Source: JAPHTQ01 sp050299175 (GTDB lineage Bacteria; Pseudomonadota; Gammaproteobacteria; Thiohalomonadales; Thiohalomonadaceae). From it: a DNA stretch of 64,000 nt. Each line of letters opens with the position of its first letter. The stretch's first letter is position 1. This document shows positions 15,934-24,718 of this stretch, in pieces. Location of the stretch: the NCBI GenBank assembly GCA_050299175.1, contig JBNKVM010000045.1:1-64000 (forward strand), written 5' to 3'. Position numbers and translations under genes: made by a program. Below the pieces are notes generated by a model. It was not told the DNA's origin, searched no databases, and worked only from the letters and a program-made list of their open reading frames with translations.

Positions 15934-17601
15934 TTACTTTACTTCTGCCGCTCCCTCGACCCGCGGATCGCTGGCCGACTCGACACGATTAGCTTTTTTC
16001 TGCCACAGCACCGCCTGCATGTTACCCCATGTACCGTTGACACGCTCAAGGGTATGCCCCATTGCCGTCAGTGCCTCGACCTCTTTTTCACTCAAAGCAT
16101 CGGCTTCATAGAAAATCTTGTCCGGCAGATACTGGTGATGGAAACGCGGGCGGGCAACCCATGCCTGCGGCCCCTTGCCTTCGGCGTATTCCATAATACC
16201 GAGCATCACCATGGTGATAATGCGACTGCCGCCGGGAGTACCAAGAACCGCCACACCATCCGGGCTACTGACAAAAGTTGGCGACATGCTGGATAACATG
16301 CGCTTACCCGGCGCAATGGCATTGGCTTCCGCGCCGACCAAACCATAGGCGTTGGGTACGCCTGGTTTGGCGGAAAAATCGTCCATCTCATCGTTGAGCA
16401 ATACGCCTGTCTCCCCCGCAACAAAGCCGGAACCGAACGGATAGTTGATACTCAGGGTGGCGGAGACGTAGTTGCCTTCCTTATCCAGTATGGAGAAGTG
16501 GGTGGTGTGATTGCCCTGCGGCGGCGGTGCGACCGACGAGAGATCGCTGCTGGGTGTGGCGTGGTTTTTCTTTATTGAAGCAGCAAGTTTTGCCGCATGC
16601 TCCTGACTCAGCAAACGTTTCAGCGGCACGTCAACGAAATCGGTATCGCCGAGAAACCTGGCGCGATCGTGATAGGCGCGGCGCATCGCCTCAATGATCA
16701 AGTGCGTACGCGCCACGCTGTCCATTTCACGCAACGGGTAGCGCTCAAGGATATTGAACATGGTCGCCAGGGCGACACCACCGGAAGAGGGTGGCGCAGC
16801 AGAGGTGATATCCAGATCATGATAGCGGAAATGGATCGGCTCACGCTCAACCACACGATACGCATCGAAATCCTTCTGCTGCCAGATGCCGCCCGTCTTG
16901 CGCGTTGCCTCAAGCAGCGCTCGACCGACTTTTCCCTGATAGAAACCCTTTGCACCTTCACGAGCCATCGCCTCCAGAGTTCGCGACAGTCCCGGTTGTT
17001 TGATCAGATAACCGAGTGGCGGCACCTCATTATCCTTGAGGAAGATCGCCGCGCTCTCGGAATAACGGCGTAACACATCCAGACGAAAACCGGCCATACG
17101 GCGATAGTGTTCGGTGACGGGAAAGCCCTCACGGGCAAGCTGAATCGCCGGTGCCAAAGTTTTGCTCAGCGGCAAACGGCCATAGCGTTCACTAAGATGC
17201 GCCAGCGCCGCTGGCTCACCGGGGATCCCTGCCGCCAGCGGTCCGTTCATCGACAGGCCGGGGATCACCTCGCCACTGCGGTCCAGGTACATATTGCGAC
17301 TGGCGACCAGTGGCGCCCTTTCGCGACCGTCCAGCATGGTCTCGAAACCGTCGCTGGCCCGGTGCAGCAGCCAGAAGCCACCCCCACCGATACCTGAACT
17401 ATACGGCTCCACCACGGCAAGCGCGGCACTCACCGCCACCGTCGCATCGAAAGCGTTGCCACCCTGAGCAAGAATGTCCATTCCCGCTGAAGTGGCCAGT
17501 GGATGAGCCGAGGCGATAGCGGCAGCAGGCGGTTTACCCTCGCCAGCAATTAGCAACGAGGGCAGTAACAGCAATAGCAACAGGCGTTTCATCGGCGACA
17601 T
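15934..17601 (-). CDS. ggt: gamma-glutamyltransferase (GGT)
   Basis: Periplasmic N-terminal-nucleophile enzyme that cleaves or transfers the gamma-glutamyl group of glutathione and related amides. 555 residues as called; a signal peptide (MKRLLLLLLLPSLLIAGEG, internal Met at residue 4) precedes the mature enzyme. The autoprocessing site is in GNHTTHFS, giving the catalytic Thr366 as the N-terminus of the small subunit; the following DKEGNYVSATLSINYPFGSG and the GTPGGSRI oxyanion loop are conserved. EPYSSGIGGGGF near residue 65-76 is the glutamyl-binding Arg/Gly region of the large subunit, although the usual RSGIGGGGF order is slightly altered. First gene of the ggt-DHH pair. Confidence 0.95.
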   Translation of the reverse strand: MSPMKRLLLLLLLPSLLIAGEGKPPAAAIASAHPLATSAGMDILAQGGNAFDATVAVSAALAVVEPYSSGIGGGGFWLLHRASDGFETMLDGRERAPLVASRNMYLDRSGEVIPGLSMNGPLAAGIPGEPAALAHLSERYGRLPLSKTLAPAIQLAREGFPVTEHYRRMAGFRLDVLRRYSESAAIFLKDNEVPPLGYLIKQPGLSRTLEAMAREGAKGFYQGKVGRALLEATRKTGGIWQQKDFDAYRVVEREPIHFRYHDLDITSAAPPSSGGVALATMFNILERYPLREMDSVARTHLIIEAMRRAYHDRARFLGDTDFVDVPLKRLLSQEHAAKLAASIKKNHATPSSDLSSVAPPPQGNHTTHFSILDKEGNYVSATLSINYPFGSGFVAGETGVLLNDEMDDFSAKPGVPNAYGLVGAEANAIAPGKRMLSSMSPTFVSSPDGVAVLGTPGGSRIITMVMLGIMEYAEGKGPQAWVARPRFHHQYLPDKIFYEADALSEKEVEALTAMGHTLERVNGTWGNMQAVLWQKKANRVESASDPRVEGAAEVK

Positions 17602-17678
17602 CCCAGTTTTCGATCAGATGGAAGCATCGCCGTTGCAGGCGAGAGGTGCAAGTTTGGAGAGGAGTTATGCCGAAATAA

Positions 17679-17710
17679 AAAAGGCCCCGAGCAGGGCGGG
17701 GCCTTTATAA
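17679..17710 (-). terminator. intrinsic terminator after ferredoxin gene
   Basis: Read leftward: stem aaaggccccg / ggggccttt around a CCCTGCTC-type loop, followed by TTTTTTTATTT. It lies 16 bp after the ferredoxin stop and ends the M16-M16-rsmD-coaD-fdx operon. Confidence 0.88.
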
Positions 17711-17725
17711 GAGTAACGAGCTCGA

Positions 17726-17977
17726 TTAGCCTTGAGATTGCAGCTTTTCGTATTTCGCCTGAAGCTCTTCCTTCGATTCGGTATGATCCGGATCGATAAT
17801 AATGCAGTCCACCGGGCAGACCTCAATGCACTGGGGCTCTTCGTAGTGACCCACACACTCGGTACAATGAGCGGGGTCAATCACATAGATCTCATCTCCC
17901 TGGCTGATAGCGCCATTGGGGCATTCGGGTTCGCAAACGTCGCAATTAATACATTCGTCGGTAATCAACAGTGCCAT
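17726..17977 (-). CDS. YfhL-family 2x[4Fe-4S] ferredoxin
   Basis: 83 residues. The first cluster ligands are C9, C12, C15, C19 (CxxCxxCxxxCP) and the second group is C38, C41, C50, C54 with an extra C58; the 8-residue insertion between C41 and C50 is typical of Allochromatium-type/YfhL ferredoxins, which have unusually negative potentials. The start at 17977 is fixed by AGGAGG a few bases upstream, in preference to an upstream in-frame ATG that would add ten residues. It is the last gene of the operon after coaD (56 bp gap). The electron partner is not known from the context. Confidence 0.93.
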   Translation of the reverse strand: MALLITDECINCDVCEPECPNGAISQGDEIYVIDPAHCTECVGHYEEPQCIEVCPVDCIIIDPDHTESKEELQAKYEKLQSQG

Positions 17978-18033
17978 CGCACAACTTCCTCCTGCAATTG
18001 CGGCCAATTCGGCCGGGAATAAAAACCGGAATA

Positions 18034-18513
18034 TTAGCGCATTCTGTTTTGCAGCGCAGCCTTCACCTTAGTATCGACGAAATCGCCGACCTCGCCACCC
18101 AGGGTCGCCACTTCTTTCACCAGACTGGAAGAGATGAAGGTATATTTTTCCGCCGGGGTGAGAAAAATGGTCTCCACATCCGGCGCTAGGTGGCGATTCA
18201 TCCCTGCCAGCTGAAATTCGTATTCGAAATCGGAGACCGCACGCAAACCACGCAGGATCACCGTTGCACCCTGCTCACGGGCAAAATCGGCCAGCAGGCT
18301 ATCGAAGCCGCAGATTTCCACATTATCCAGTGCGCCCAACACCTCTTGCGCCAGGCCGACCCGTTCTTCCAGGTTAAACATGGGGGTTTTATTGGGGTTG
18401 GCGGCAATGGCGACAATCACCTTGTCGAAAAGACAGGAGGCGCGCTGCACCAGATCGCTGTGACCGTTGGTGATCGGGTCGAAGGTGCCGGGATAGATCG
18501 CGGTAACAGGCAT
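18034..18513 (-). CDS. coaD: CoaD, phosphopantetheine adenylyltransferase
   Basis: Transfers AMP from ATP to 4'-phosphopantetheine, the penultimate step of coenzyme A synthesis. 159 residues, the family length. The nucleotidyltransferase motif TNGH lies at residues 15-18 after YPGTFDP, the pantetheine-binding block RGLRAVSDFEYEFQLAGMNR is intact, and the C-terminal ISSS motif (ISSSLVKEV) is present. It sits between rsmD (69 bp upstream) and the ferredoxin gene; rsmD-coaD adjacency is common in bacteria. Confidence 0.97.
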   Translation of the reverse strand: MPVTAIYPGTFDPITNGHSDLVQRASCLFDKVIVAIAANPNKTPMFNLEERVGLAQEVLGALDNVEICGFDSLLADFAREQGATVILRGLRAVSDFEYEFQLAGMNRHLAPDVETIFLTPAEKYTFISSSLVKEVATLGGEVGDFVDTKVKAALQNRMR

Positions 18514-18582
18514 CGGGGTTCTCTTGGCTCACTGGTCCTTAATGATATAGGTAGCGGGTTACAGGATAAAGGTCATCCCTGC

Positions 18583-19161
18583 TTACCCAGCCACTGCTAC
18601 CAGATGGTAGGCCACCTGTCCCGCCTCTTTGCTGCGCAGCAACTCCCACCCCTCGGGCAATTCCGACAAAGTTTCCTCGCTCTCCAGCTCCAGATAGAGT
18701 CGCGCCCCCGCCGCCAGCCAGCCCTGTTCGGCCAGTAGCTTTAGCGCCGGTTGCAGCAGGTCGCGGCGAAACGGCGGGTCGAGAAAAACCACATCAAATT
18801 GGCGTGAATTATCCTGCAGATAATTCAATCCATCGCCGCGGATCACCTCGGCGTTATCCGCTTTGAGCAGGGCAAGGTTCTCTTTCAGGGTAGCAATCGC
18901 CGCCGGATTGGTATCGACGAAAACCACCTCGGCTGCACCGCGTGACAGCGCCTCCAGGCCCAGGGCGCCGCTACCGGCAAACAGATCCAGACAGCGCGCC
19001 CCCTGAATCAACGGCGCCAACCAGTTAAACAGGGTCTCACGCACCCGATCGGTGGTCGGGCGTAAACCCTCGCCATCAGCGAAGCGCAGCTTGCGCCCAC
19101 GCCACTCGCCGCCAATGATGCGCAGGGTGTTGCTACCGCCGGGACGCCGCGCTTTTTTCAT
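18583..19161 (-). CDS. rsmD: RsmD, 16S rRNA (guanine966-N2)-methyltransferase
   Basis: Methylates G966 of 16S rRNA in assembled 30S particles using SAM. 192 residues. RIIGGEWRGRKL at 14-25 and TTDRVRETLFNWL at 36-48 are RsmD-specific blocks; the SAM motif I is LDLFAGSGALGLE at 58-70 and the catalytic motif IV is DPPF at 128-131. Its ATG directly follows the TAG of the upstream M16 gene without a spacer (TAGATG), so translation is probably coupled. Confidence 0.96.
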   Translation of the reverse strand: MKKARRPGGSNTLRIIGGEWRGRKLRFADGEGLRPTTDRVRETLFNWLAPLIQGARCLDLFAGSGALGLEALSRGAAEVVFVDTNPAAIATLKENLALLKADNAEVIRGDGLNYLQDNSRQFDVVFLDPPFRRDLLQPALKLLAEQGWLAAGARLYLELESEETLSELPEGWELLRSKEAGQVAYHLVAVAG

Positions 19162-20475
19162 CTACTGTTTTTTGCCCACGGTAACGGTCGCCATGTGTGC
19201 CGGATTGACCCGGCGCTGGAAGGCATCACGGATCTGCTTCGCTGTGACCGCGTCGATGGTGGCGTTGAAGCGATCGAGATAATCCAGCGGCAGGCCGTAA
19301 AAACCGATCATGGCTATATAGCCGAGAATATCGCTGTTGGAATCGACCTTGAGCGGAAAACCGCCGGTAATGTTCTTCTTCGCCGCATCCAGCTCCTTCG
19401 CGCTCGGCCCTTCGTTACGGAATTTCTCCAGGGTCTCGCGCAGCACCTGCAACGCCTTGTCGGCACTGTCGTTGCGGGTCTGCAGGCCGAGGACAAAAGG
19501 GCCCGCCGCATGCATCGGCGCAAAGTAACTATAGGCACTGTAGGAGAGCCCTCGTTTTTCCCGCACCTCTTCGGTAATACGTGAGCCGAAACCGCCGCCA
19601 CCGAGAATGTGATTGCCCACATAGAGCGGAAAATAGTCTTCATCACCGCGGGCAATACCCGGCTGGCCCATCAGGATATGAGTCTGCGTCGAAGGGTATT
19701 CAATATGCTCGGTTTTCGCCTGCTTCAGCGGCATGGGCGAGGACAGGTCCGTTGCACGCTGACCATGGCGCAGGCCCGCAGTCAACTTTTCCGCCAATTT
19801 TTTTGCAGCATCCTGATCGAGCGCACCGACGATGGCCACCACCGCGTTACGCGCCACATAGTAGCGTCGATAGAAATCGCGCAGGTCATTGCGCTGTAGC
19901 GCCCTGACGCTGGCGAGGGTGCCATCGGAAGGCGTGGCATAAGGATGATCGCCATACAACGCACTGTAGAAGGCCTTGCTCGCGATAGCACCTGGATCCT
20001 GCTCCTGCTGCTGCAAACCCGTCAGCATCTGCTTGCGCACCCGCTGCAACGCCTTCTGTGGGAAATCGGGGCGGGTCAGTACCTGGATGAAAGTCTTGAG
20101 CGCCGGTTGCAGGATCGCCTCTTTGGTCAGACTGCGTAGCCCAACCGTCGCCATATCACGGTAGGCCCCAGCACTAAACTGGGCACCGAGGTCCTCGAAA
20201 CGCCGGGCGATGGTATCGGCATCCAGCCCCGCAGCCCCCTCTTCCAGCATGGCACTGGTAAACAATGCCAATCCAGCCTGTTTGCCGTCACGGGCCGAAC
20301 CGGCATCGAAGACCACACGGACATCGATCATCGGCAACTCTGGCGCCTCGACGAAATAGACCCGCGCACCGTTGGCTGTCTGCCAGTGCTGGATCTGTGG
20401 TGCGGCAAACAGCGTCTGGCTGCTGAACAGCAGTCCTGTGAACAGAAGGAGAGCAAATGTCTTAGTGCGCTGCAT
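19162..20475 (-). CDS. M16-family peptidase-like protein, zinc motif absent
   Basis: 437 residues with a signal peptide (MQRTKTFALLLFTGLLFSSQTLFA). Pitrilysin/M16 fold throughout, with the conserved substrate-binding block REKRGLSYSAYSYF. At the place of the inverted zinc motif HxxEH the sequence reads AGLALFTSAMLEEG, so both His ligands are gone. It is therefore the non-catalytic partner of the active M16 protein encoded just upstream, as in other bacterial two-subunit periplasmic M16 proteases. The start overlaps the end of that gene by 14 bp, supporting equimolar synthesis. The substrate is unknown. Confidence 0.9.
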   Translation of the reverse strand: MQRTKTFALLLFTGLLFSSQTLFAAPQIQHWQTANGARVYFVEAPELPMIDVRVVFDAGSARDGKQAGLALFTSAMLEEGAAGLDADTIARRFEDLGAQFSAGAYRDMATVGLRSLTKEAILQPALKTFIQVLTRPDFPQKALQRVRKQMLTGLQQQEQDPGAIASKAFYSALYGDHPYATPSDGTLASVRALQRNDLRDFYRRYYVARNAVVAIVGALDQDAAKKLAEKLTAGLRHGQRATDLSSPMPLKQAKTEHIEYPSTQTHILMGQPGIARGDEDYFPLYVGNHILGGGGFGSRITEEVREKRGLSYSAYSYFAPMHAAGPFVLGLQTRNDSADKALQVLRETLEKFRNEGPSAKELDAAKKNITGGFPLKVDSNSDILGYIAMIGFYGLPLDYLDRFNATIDAVTAKQIRDAFQRRVNPAHMATVTVGKKQ

Positions 20476-21844
20476 GCTTGCCCCCTTTAGTACCTTTAAC
20501 GGGATCGAGGATCGCCACAGTAAGGTTTTGCGGCGTCAGATATTCACGCGCCACCTGACGTATCTGCTCGGGGGTGATCGCCTCGATGTTCTGCAGATAG
20601 CGATCCGCTTCGCGCCAGTCGAGGCCGACAGTCTCCAGCATGCCAAGCTGCATCGCCTGATAGAAAACCGAATCGAGTTCGTAGACCTTGCTCGCTGTCA
20701 CCTGTGCCTTGATCCGCGCCAGTTCGGCCTTGCTCACCAGTTGTTTCTGCAGGCGTTCAATCTGCCCCCTGAAAGCCTGCTCCAGTTCGGCCACGCTGCG
20801 CTTCTGCGCCGGAGTGCCCTGCATCATCAATAGCGTCTCATGCCGCGCCAGCAGGTCGTAACCAACACCCGCGCCAGCTGCAATCTCCTTACCGCGCACC
20901 AGTTCGCTACTAATGCGTGCGCTGGCACCACCATCAAGCACGTTGGCCAACACATCCAGGGCATAGGCCTTCCACGGCTCATCAGCAGTGCGCAGACTGG
21001 GCACCTTGTAGCCCATTAGCAGGCTCGGCAGTTCGGCAGGCAGACGTACGGTAATGCGTCGCTCACCCAGTTGTTTCGGTTCGCGGCGCGGCTTCTCCGC
21101 GGGCAATACGCTGGGCTTGATATCGCCGAAGGATTTCTGCGCCAGTGCCAACACCTCGGAAGGATTGACATCACCGGCCACCACCAGCGTCGCGTTATTG
21201 GGCGAGTACCAGGTGCGGTACCAGTCGCGCAGGTCCTCTACGCTGAGGTTTTTCAGGTCGTCCATCCAGCCGATCACCGGGTTGTGATAGGGATTCACCT
21301 CAAAGGCGGCCGCCATGAAACGCTCGCTGGTCATGGCACCCGGATCGTCCTCGGTACGCATGCGCCGCTCCTCCATCACCACCTTCAGCTCCTTGGCAAA
21401 CTCGTCGGCGGGCAATTGCAGGTTGCGCATGCGGTCCGCCTCCAGTTCGAAGGCGATGGGCAGACGGCTTTTTTCCAGCTGCTGAAAATAGGAGGTGTAG
21501 TCACGGCCGGTAAAGGCGTTTTCGCTGCCGCCGTTCTCGGCGATGATGCGCGAGAACTCTCCGGCCGGATGTTTGGCGGTACCTTTGAACATCATGTGTT
21601 CCAGCACATGGGAGACACCGGTAATACCGATGTGCTCGTAGCTGGCGCCGATTTTGTACCAGATCTGAGAAACCACAATCGGTGAGCGGTGATTTTCACG
21701 CACCAGTAGTTTCATACCGTTATCCAGCCGGTATTCATGGACTTTGGCGTTGCCACTATCGGCCGCCGACTCGTTGACTGCTACCCGGTTACAACCGCCG
21801 AGAAGCAACAATATGAGTGGAATGACTAGCTTCACTGTGTGCAA
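20462..21844 (-). CDS. M16-family zinc metallopeptidase, lipoprotein (TTG start proposed)
   Basis: Catalytic subunit of a pitrilysin-like pair. With the proposed start the protein has 460 residues: a lipoprotein signal LVIPLILLLLGGC (Cys18), then the zinc motif HVLEH at 79-83 and the distal Glu in FELEADRMRNL. TTG at 21844 is preferred because AGGAAA lies 6 nt upstream; GTG at 21835 is the alternative. A longer frame beginning at 21952 would put an Arg/Lys-rich tail before the signal peptide and is unlikely. It faces ftsY divergently and leads the M16-M16-rsmD-coaD-ferredoxin operon. Role: probably periplasmic peptide or misfolded protein degradation. Confidence 0.88.
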   Translation of the reverse strand: MHTVKLVIPLILLLLGGCNRVAVNESAADSGNAKVHEYRLDNGMKLLVRENHRSPIVVSQIWYKIGASYEHIGITGVSHVLEHMMFKGTAKHPAGEFSRIIAENGGSENAFTGRDYTSYFQQLEKSRLPIAFELEADRMRNLQLPADEFAKELKVVMEERRMRTEDDPGAMTSERFMAAAFEVNPYHNPVIGWMDDLKNLSVEDLRDWYRTWYSPNNATLVVAGDVNPSEVLALAQKSFGDIKPSVLPAEKPRREPKQLGERRITVRLPAELPSLLMGYKVPSLRTADEPWKAYALDVLANVLDGGASARISSELVRGKEIAAGAGVGYDLLARHETLLMMQGTPAQKRSVAELEQAFRGQIERLQKQLVSKAELARIKAQVTASKVYELDSVFYQAMQLGMLETVGLDWREADRYLQNIEAITPEQIRQVAREYLTPQNLTVAILDPVKGTKGGKHAAH

Positions 21845-21993
21845 GGTTCGTTTCCTGTTCGTTTTGTTCTTGCGGGTGCCTCGCCGCGGGGCGAGGTGGT
21901 ACGATACCCCCTTCGCGCGCCGTTGGCGAAGAGGTTTGTCCAACAGGGACAACTCGACCCGGCGTCAGGTTCAACATTATCCCGGATCTATCC

Positions 21994-22959
21994 ATGTTTG
22001 GTTTCGGCAAAAATAAACAAGCACAACCCGAAGAGAAGTCCGGCGGCCTCTTCTCCCGCCTCAAAAACGGCCTCAGCCGCACCCGTGGCAACCTTACCGG
22101 CGGTATCGGGGAACTGCTGCTGGGCCGCAAGTCGATCGACGACGACCTGATGGAGGAGATCGAAACCCAGCTGCTGGTGGCAGACATGGGGGTCGAAGCC
22201 ACCCAGACGATCATCGCCAACCTGACCCAGCGCATGAGCCGCAAACAGCTGGCCGACGGTAAAGCGGTCATGGCGGCGCTACGCGAAGAGATGCTGACGA
22301 TGCTGGAACCGTGCAACGCACCGCTGAATATCGATAGCACCAAAAAACCTTTCGTGATCCTGGTCGTCGGCATTAACGGTGCCGGCAAGACCACCACCAT
22401 CGGCAAACTGGCAAAACGACTGCAGGACGAAGGCCGTTCAGTGATGCTGGCAGCGGGCGACACCTTCCGCGCCGCAGCCGTGGAGCAGCTTCAGGTCTGG
22501 GGTGAACGAAACGACATCCCGGTGATCGCCCAGCAGAGCGGTTCCGACTCCGCCTCGGTGATCTTCGACGCCATCGAAGCAGGCAAGGCACGGGGTATTG
22601 ACGTGGTGATCGCCGATACCGCCGGGCGGCTGCACACCCAGTCGAACCTGATGGAAGAGCTGAAGAAAGTTAAACGGGTCATCGGTAAACTGGATGAGAC
22701 TGCACCGCATGAGGTGCTACTGGTACTCGACGCGGGAACCGGCCAGAATGCCCTCAACCAGGCGCAACAGTTCCATGCGGCGGTGGATGTCAGCGGCATC
22801 GCCCTGACCAAACTGGACGGCACCGCCAAGGGCGGTATCATCTTCGCCATCGGTAGCAAGCTTGGCCTGCCGATCCGTTTTATCGGTGTCGGTGAAGGTA
22901 TCGAAGACCTGCGCGTATTCGACGCCGGGGAATTCATTGACGCCCTGTTCGAACAATAA
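21994..22959 (+). CDS. ftsY: FtsY, signal recognition particle receptor
   Basis: SRP-type GTPase that docks ribosome-nascent chain complexes to SecYEG. 321 residues: a short basic N-terminal stretch, the helical N domain (about 20-105), and the G domain with G1 GINGAGKTTT (126-135), the RGD-type loop AAGDTFRAAAVEQL, G3 DTAGR and G4 TKLDGTAKGG. The long acidic A domain of E. coli FtsY is lacking, which is normal for many other gammaproteobacteria. First gene of ftsY-ftsE-ftsX. The 149-bp divergent upstream gap contains a GC hairpin at 21879-21896. Confidence 0.97.
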   Translation: MFGFGKNKQAQPEEKSGGLFSRLKNGLSRTRGNLTGGIGELLLGRKSIDDDLMEEIETQLLVADMGVEATQTIIANLTQRMSRKQLADGKAVMAALREEMLTMLEPCNAPLNIDSTKKPFVILVVGINGAGKTTTIGKLAKRLQDEGRSVMLAAGDTFRAAAVEQLQVWGERNDIPVIAQQSGSDSASVIFDAIEAGKARGIDVVIADTAGRLHTQSNLMEELKKVKRVIGKLDETAPHEVLLVLDAGTGQNALNQAQQFHAAVDVSGIALTKLDGTAKGGIIFAIGSKLGLPIRFIGVGEGIEDLRVFDAGEFIDALFEQ

Positions 22960-22977
22960 CGAGAAAACAGACTAGCC

Positions 22978-23655
22978 ATGATTCGCTTCACCAACGTCAG
23001 TAAACGCTACCCCGGCGGTTTCGAGGCGCTGAGCGATGTCACGGTCCATATGGAACCGGGCGAGATGGCCTTTCTTACCGGCCACTCCGGTGCCGGTAAA
23101 TCGACCCTGCTGAAATTGATAGCGCTGATCGAACGCCCCAGCGGCGGTCAGGTAATCGTCAACGGCCAGAACCTCAATAAAATGGGTCGGCGCAAAATTC
23201 CCTATCACCGCCGTGACATCGGCGTGATCTTCCAGGACCACCGCCTGCTGTTCGACCGTACCGTATTCGACAACGTCGCCCTTCCCCTGGTGATCGCCGG
23301 TTACAGCCACAATGAAATCGGCCGCCTGGTACGCGCCGCGCTGGACAAGGTGGGACTGCTGAGTAAGGAGAAGGTCTACCCGATCACCCTCTCTGGCGGT
23401 GAACAGCAGCGAGTCGGCATCGCCCGCGCAGTGATCAACAAACCCCCACTACTGCTGGCCGACGAACCGACCGGTAACCTCGATCCGCAACTGTCGAAAG
23501 AGATCATGGGGATCTTCGAGGAGTTCAATCAGGTCGGTGTCGGCGTACTGATCGCCAGCCACGACCACGCCCTGATCCGCACCATGAACCATCGGGTGCT
23601 GGTGCTGGACCACGGTCGCCTCGCTGGCGACGGCTATGTGCGGAGGTCTGAATAA
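22978..23655 (+). CDS. ftsE: FtsE, cell-division ABC ATPase
   Basis: ATPase of the FtsEX complex, which activates peptidoglycan hydrolases through EnvC-type proteins at the septum. 225 residues. Walker A GHSGAGKST at 35-43, Q-loop FQDHRLL, signature LSGGEQQR, Walker B LLLADEPTG, and the switch His in ASHDH. It begins 18 bp after ftsY and its TAA overlaps the ftsX ATG by one base. Confidence 0.98.
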   Translation: MIRFTNVSKRYPGGFEALSDVTVHMEPGEMAFLTGHSGAGKSTLLKLIALIERPSGGQVIVNGQNLNKMGRRKIPYHRRDIGVIFQDHRLLFDRTVFDNVALPLVIAGYSHNEIGRLVRAALDKVGLLSKEKVYPITLSGGEQQRVGIARAVINKPPLLLADEPTGNLDPQLSKEIMGIFEEFNQVGVGVLIASHDHALIRTMNHRVLVLDHGRLAGDGYVRRSE

Positions 23656-24653
23656 TGGAACGCAACCAGACCCTGCGCGAACAACAGGAGTTCGGTGGCC
23701 GTGGCGCCAACGTACGCAAGCGCGGCATCAGCAGCGGCTTTGTGGTTTACCTGCTGCGCCACGCGCAGACCATGATCTACGCCCTGGGACAATTGAGCAT
23801 CCGTCCCTTCTCTACCCTGATGACCGTGGCAGTGATTGGTATCGCCCTGGCGATGCCTGCCGGACTGCATGTACTACTGAAAAACGTGCAAACGGTGCTC
23901 ACTGGCTGGGACAGCGCGGCGCAGATATCCCTCTTTCTGCACAAAAACACCAAGGAAAAATCGGCCGTGAATCTGGCCGAACGGTTGCGCCAACGCCCAG
24001 GTATCGCCAGCGTCGACTACATCTCCGCCGAGCAGGCGATGGAAGAATTTCGCAAACTCTCCGGTTTCGGTGATGCACTCAAAGCCCTGGATGAAAACCC
24101 GCTGCCACCGGTACTGGTGATCCATCCTACTGTGACACAGCAGAATCCTGTGCAACTGCAAACCCTGGTGGAAGAGCTACGCAAGAATGTCGACGTCGAC
24201 CTGGCACAACTGGATATGCAGTGGGTTAAACGACTCTACGGTCTAATGGACATCGGCCGCCGTGGCGTCTGGGTGCTGGCGGGAATGCTGGCGCTGGCGG
24301 TACTGCTGGTGGTAGGTAACACCATCCGCCTGGCGATTCAAAACCGCCGTGACGAAATCGTCATCACCAAACTAATCGGCGGCACCGACGCCTTTATCCG
24401 CCGCCCCTTCCTCTATACCGGTTTCTGGTACGGCATTCTCGGCGGCATCATCGGCTTCATTCTGGTAGAGCTGGCACTGTGGGTACTGGCCGGTCCGGTC
24501 AACAATCTCGCCGGACTCTATAACAGCAGCTTCCGCCTAGGCAGCGCCGACTTCATCACCGCCGGTTCACTGCTATTCGGTGGCCTGTTGCTGGGACTCT
24601 CCGGTTCATGGTTGGCAGTAGGAAAACATCTGCGGGCCATCGAGCCAACCTGA
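23655..24653 (+). CDS. ftsX: FtsX, cell-division ABC permease
   Basis: 332 residues. A hydrophilic N-terminal extension of about 35 residues (MERNQTLREQQ...) precedes TM1 (about 52-75), a periplasmic domain of about 130 residues, and three more membrane segments near the C-terminus, matching FtsX topology. The conserved periplasmic stretch AAQISLFLHKN and the NTIRLAIQNRRDEIVITKLIGGTDAFIRRPFL-type coupling region (in outline) identify the family. It transmits FtsE ATP hydrolysis to the periplasmic amidase activator. rpoH normally follows ftsX directly; here two genes intervene. Confidence 0.97.
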   Translation: MERNQTLREQQEFGGRGANVRKRGISSGFVVYLLRHAQTMIYALGQLSIRPFSTLMTVAVIGIALAMPAGLHVLLKNVQTVLTGWDSAAQISLFLHKNTKEKSAVNLAERLRQRPGIASVDYISAEQAMEEFRKLSGFGDALKALDENPLPPVLVIHPTVTQQNPVQLQTLVEELRKNVDVDLAQLDMQWVKRLYGLMDIGRRGVWVLAGMLALAVLLVVGNTIRLAIQNRRDEIVITKLIGGTDAFIRRPFLYTGFWYGILGGIIGFILVELALWVLAGPVNNLAGLYNSSFRLGSADFITAGSLLFGGLLLGLSGSWLAVGKHLRAIEPT

Positions 24654-24670
24654 AAAATATCCGTGTAAAT

Positions 24671-24698
24671 AAAAACGGGCACTGATGTGCCCGTTTTT
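24671..24698. terminator. bidirectional intrinsic terminator ftsX / vWA gene
   Basis: Stem aaaaacgggcac / gtgcccgttttt with a TGAT loop, flanked by A-run and T-run, in the 65-bp gap between the convergent ftsX and vWA-lipoprotein genes. The symmetrical A/T ends allow function on both strands. Confidence 0.9.
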
Positions 24699-24718
24699 AT
24701 TTGTTCTATCGTGTCTGA

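Noticed and set aside
21879..21896. CCTCGCC-N4-GGCGAGG hairpin upstream of ftsY
   Set aside because: Perfect 7-bp stem, but no T-run and it lies in a divergent promoter region. A chance GC-rich palindrome or weak operator cannot be separated.
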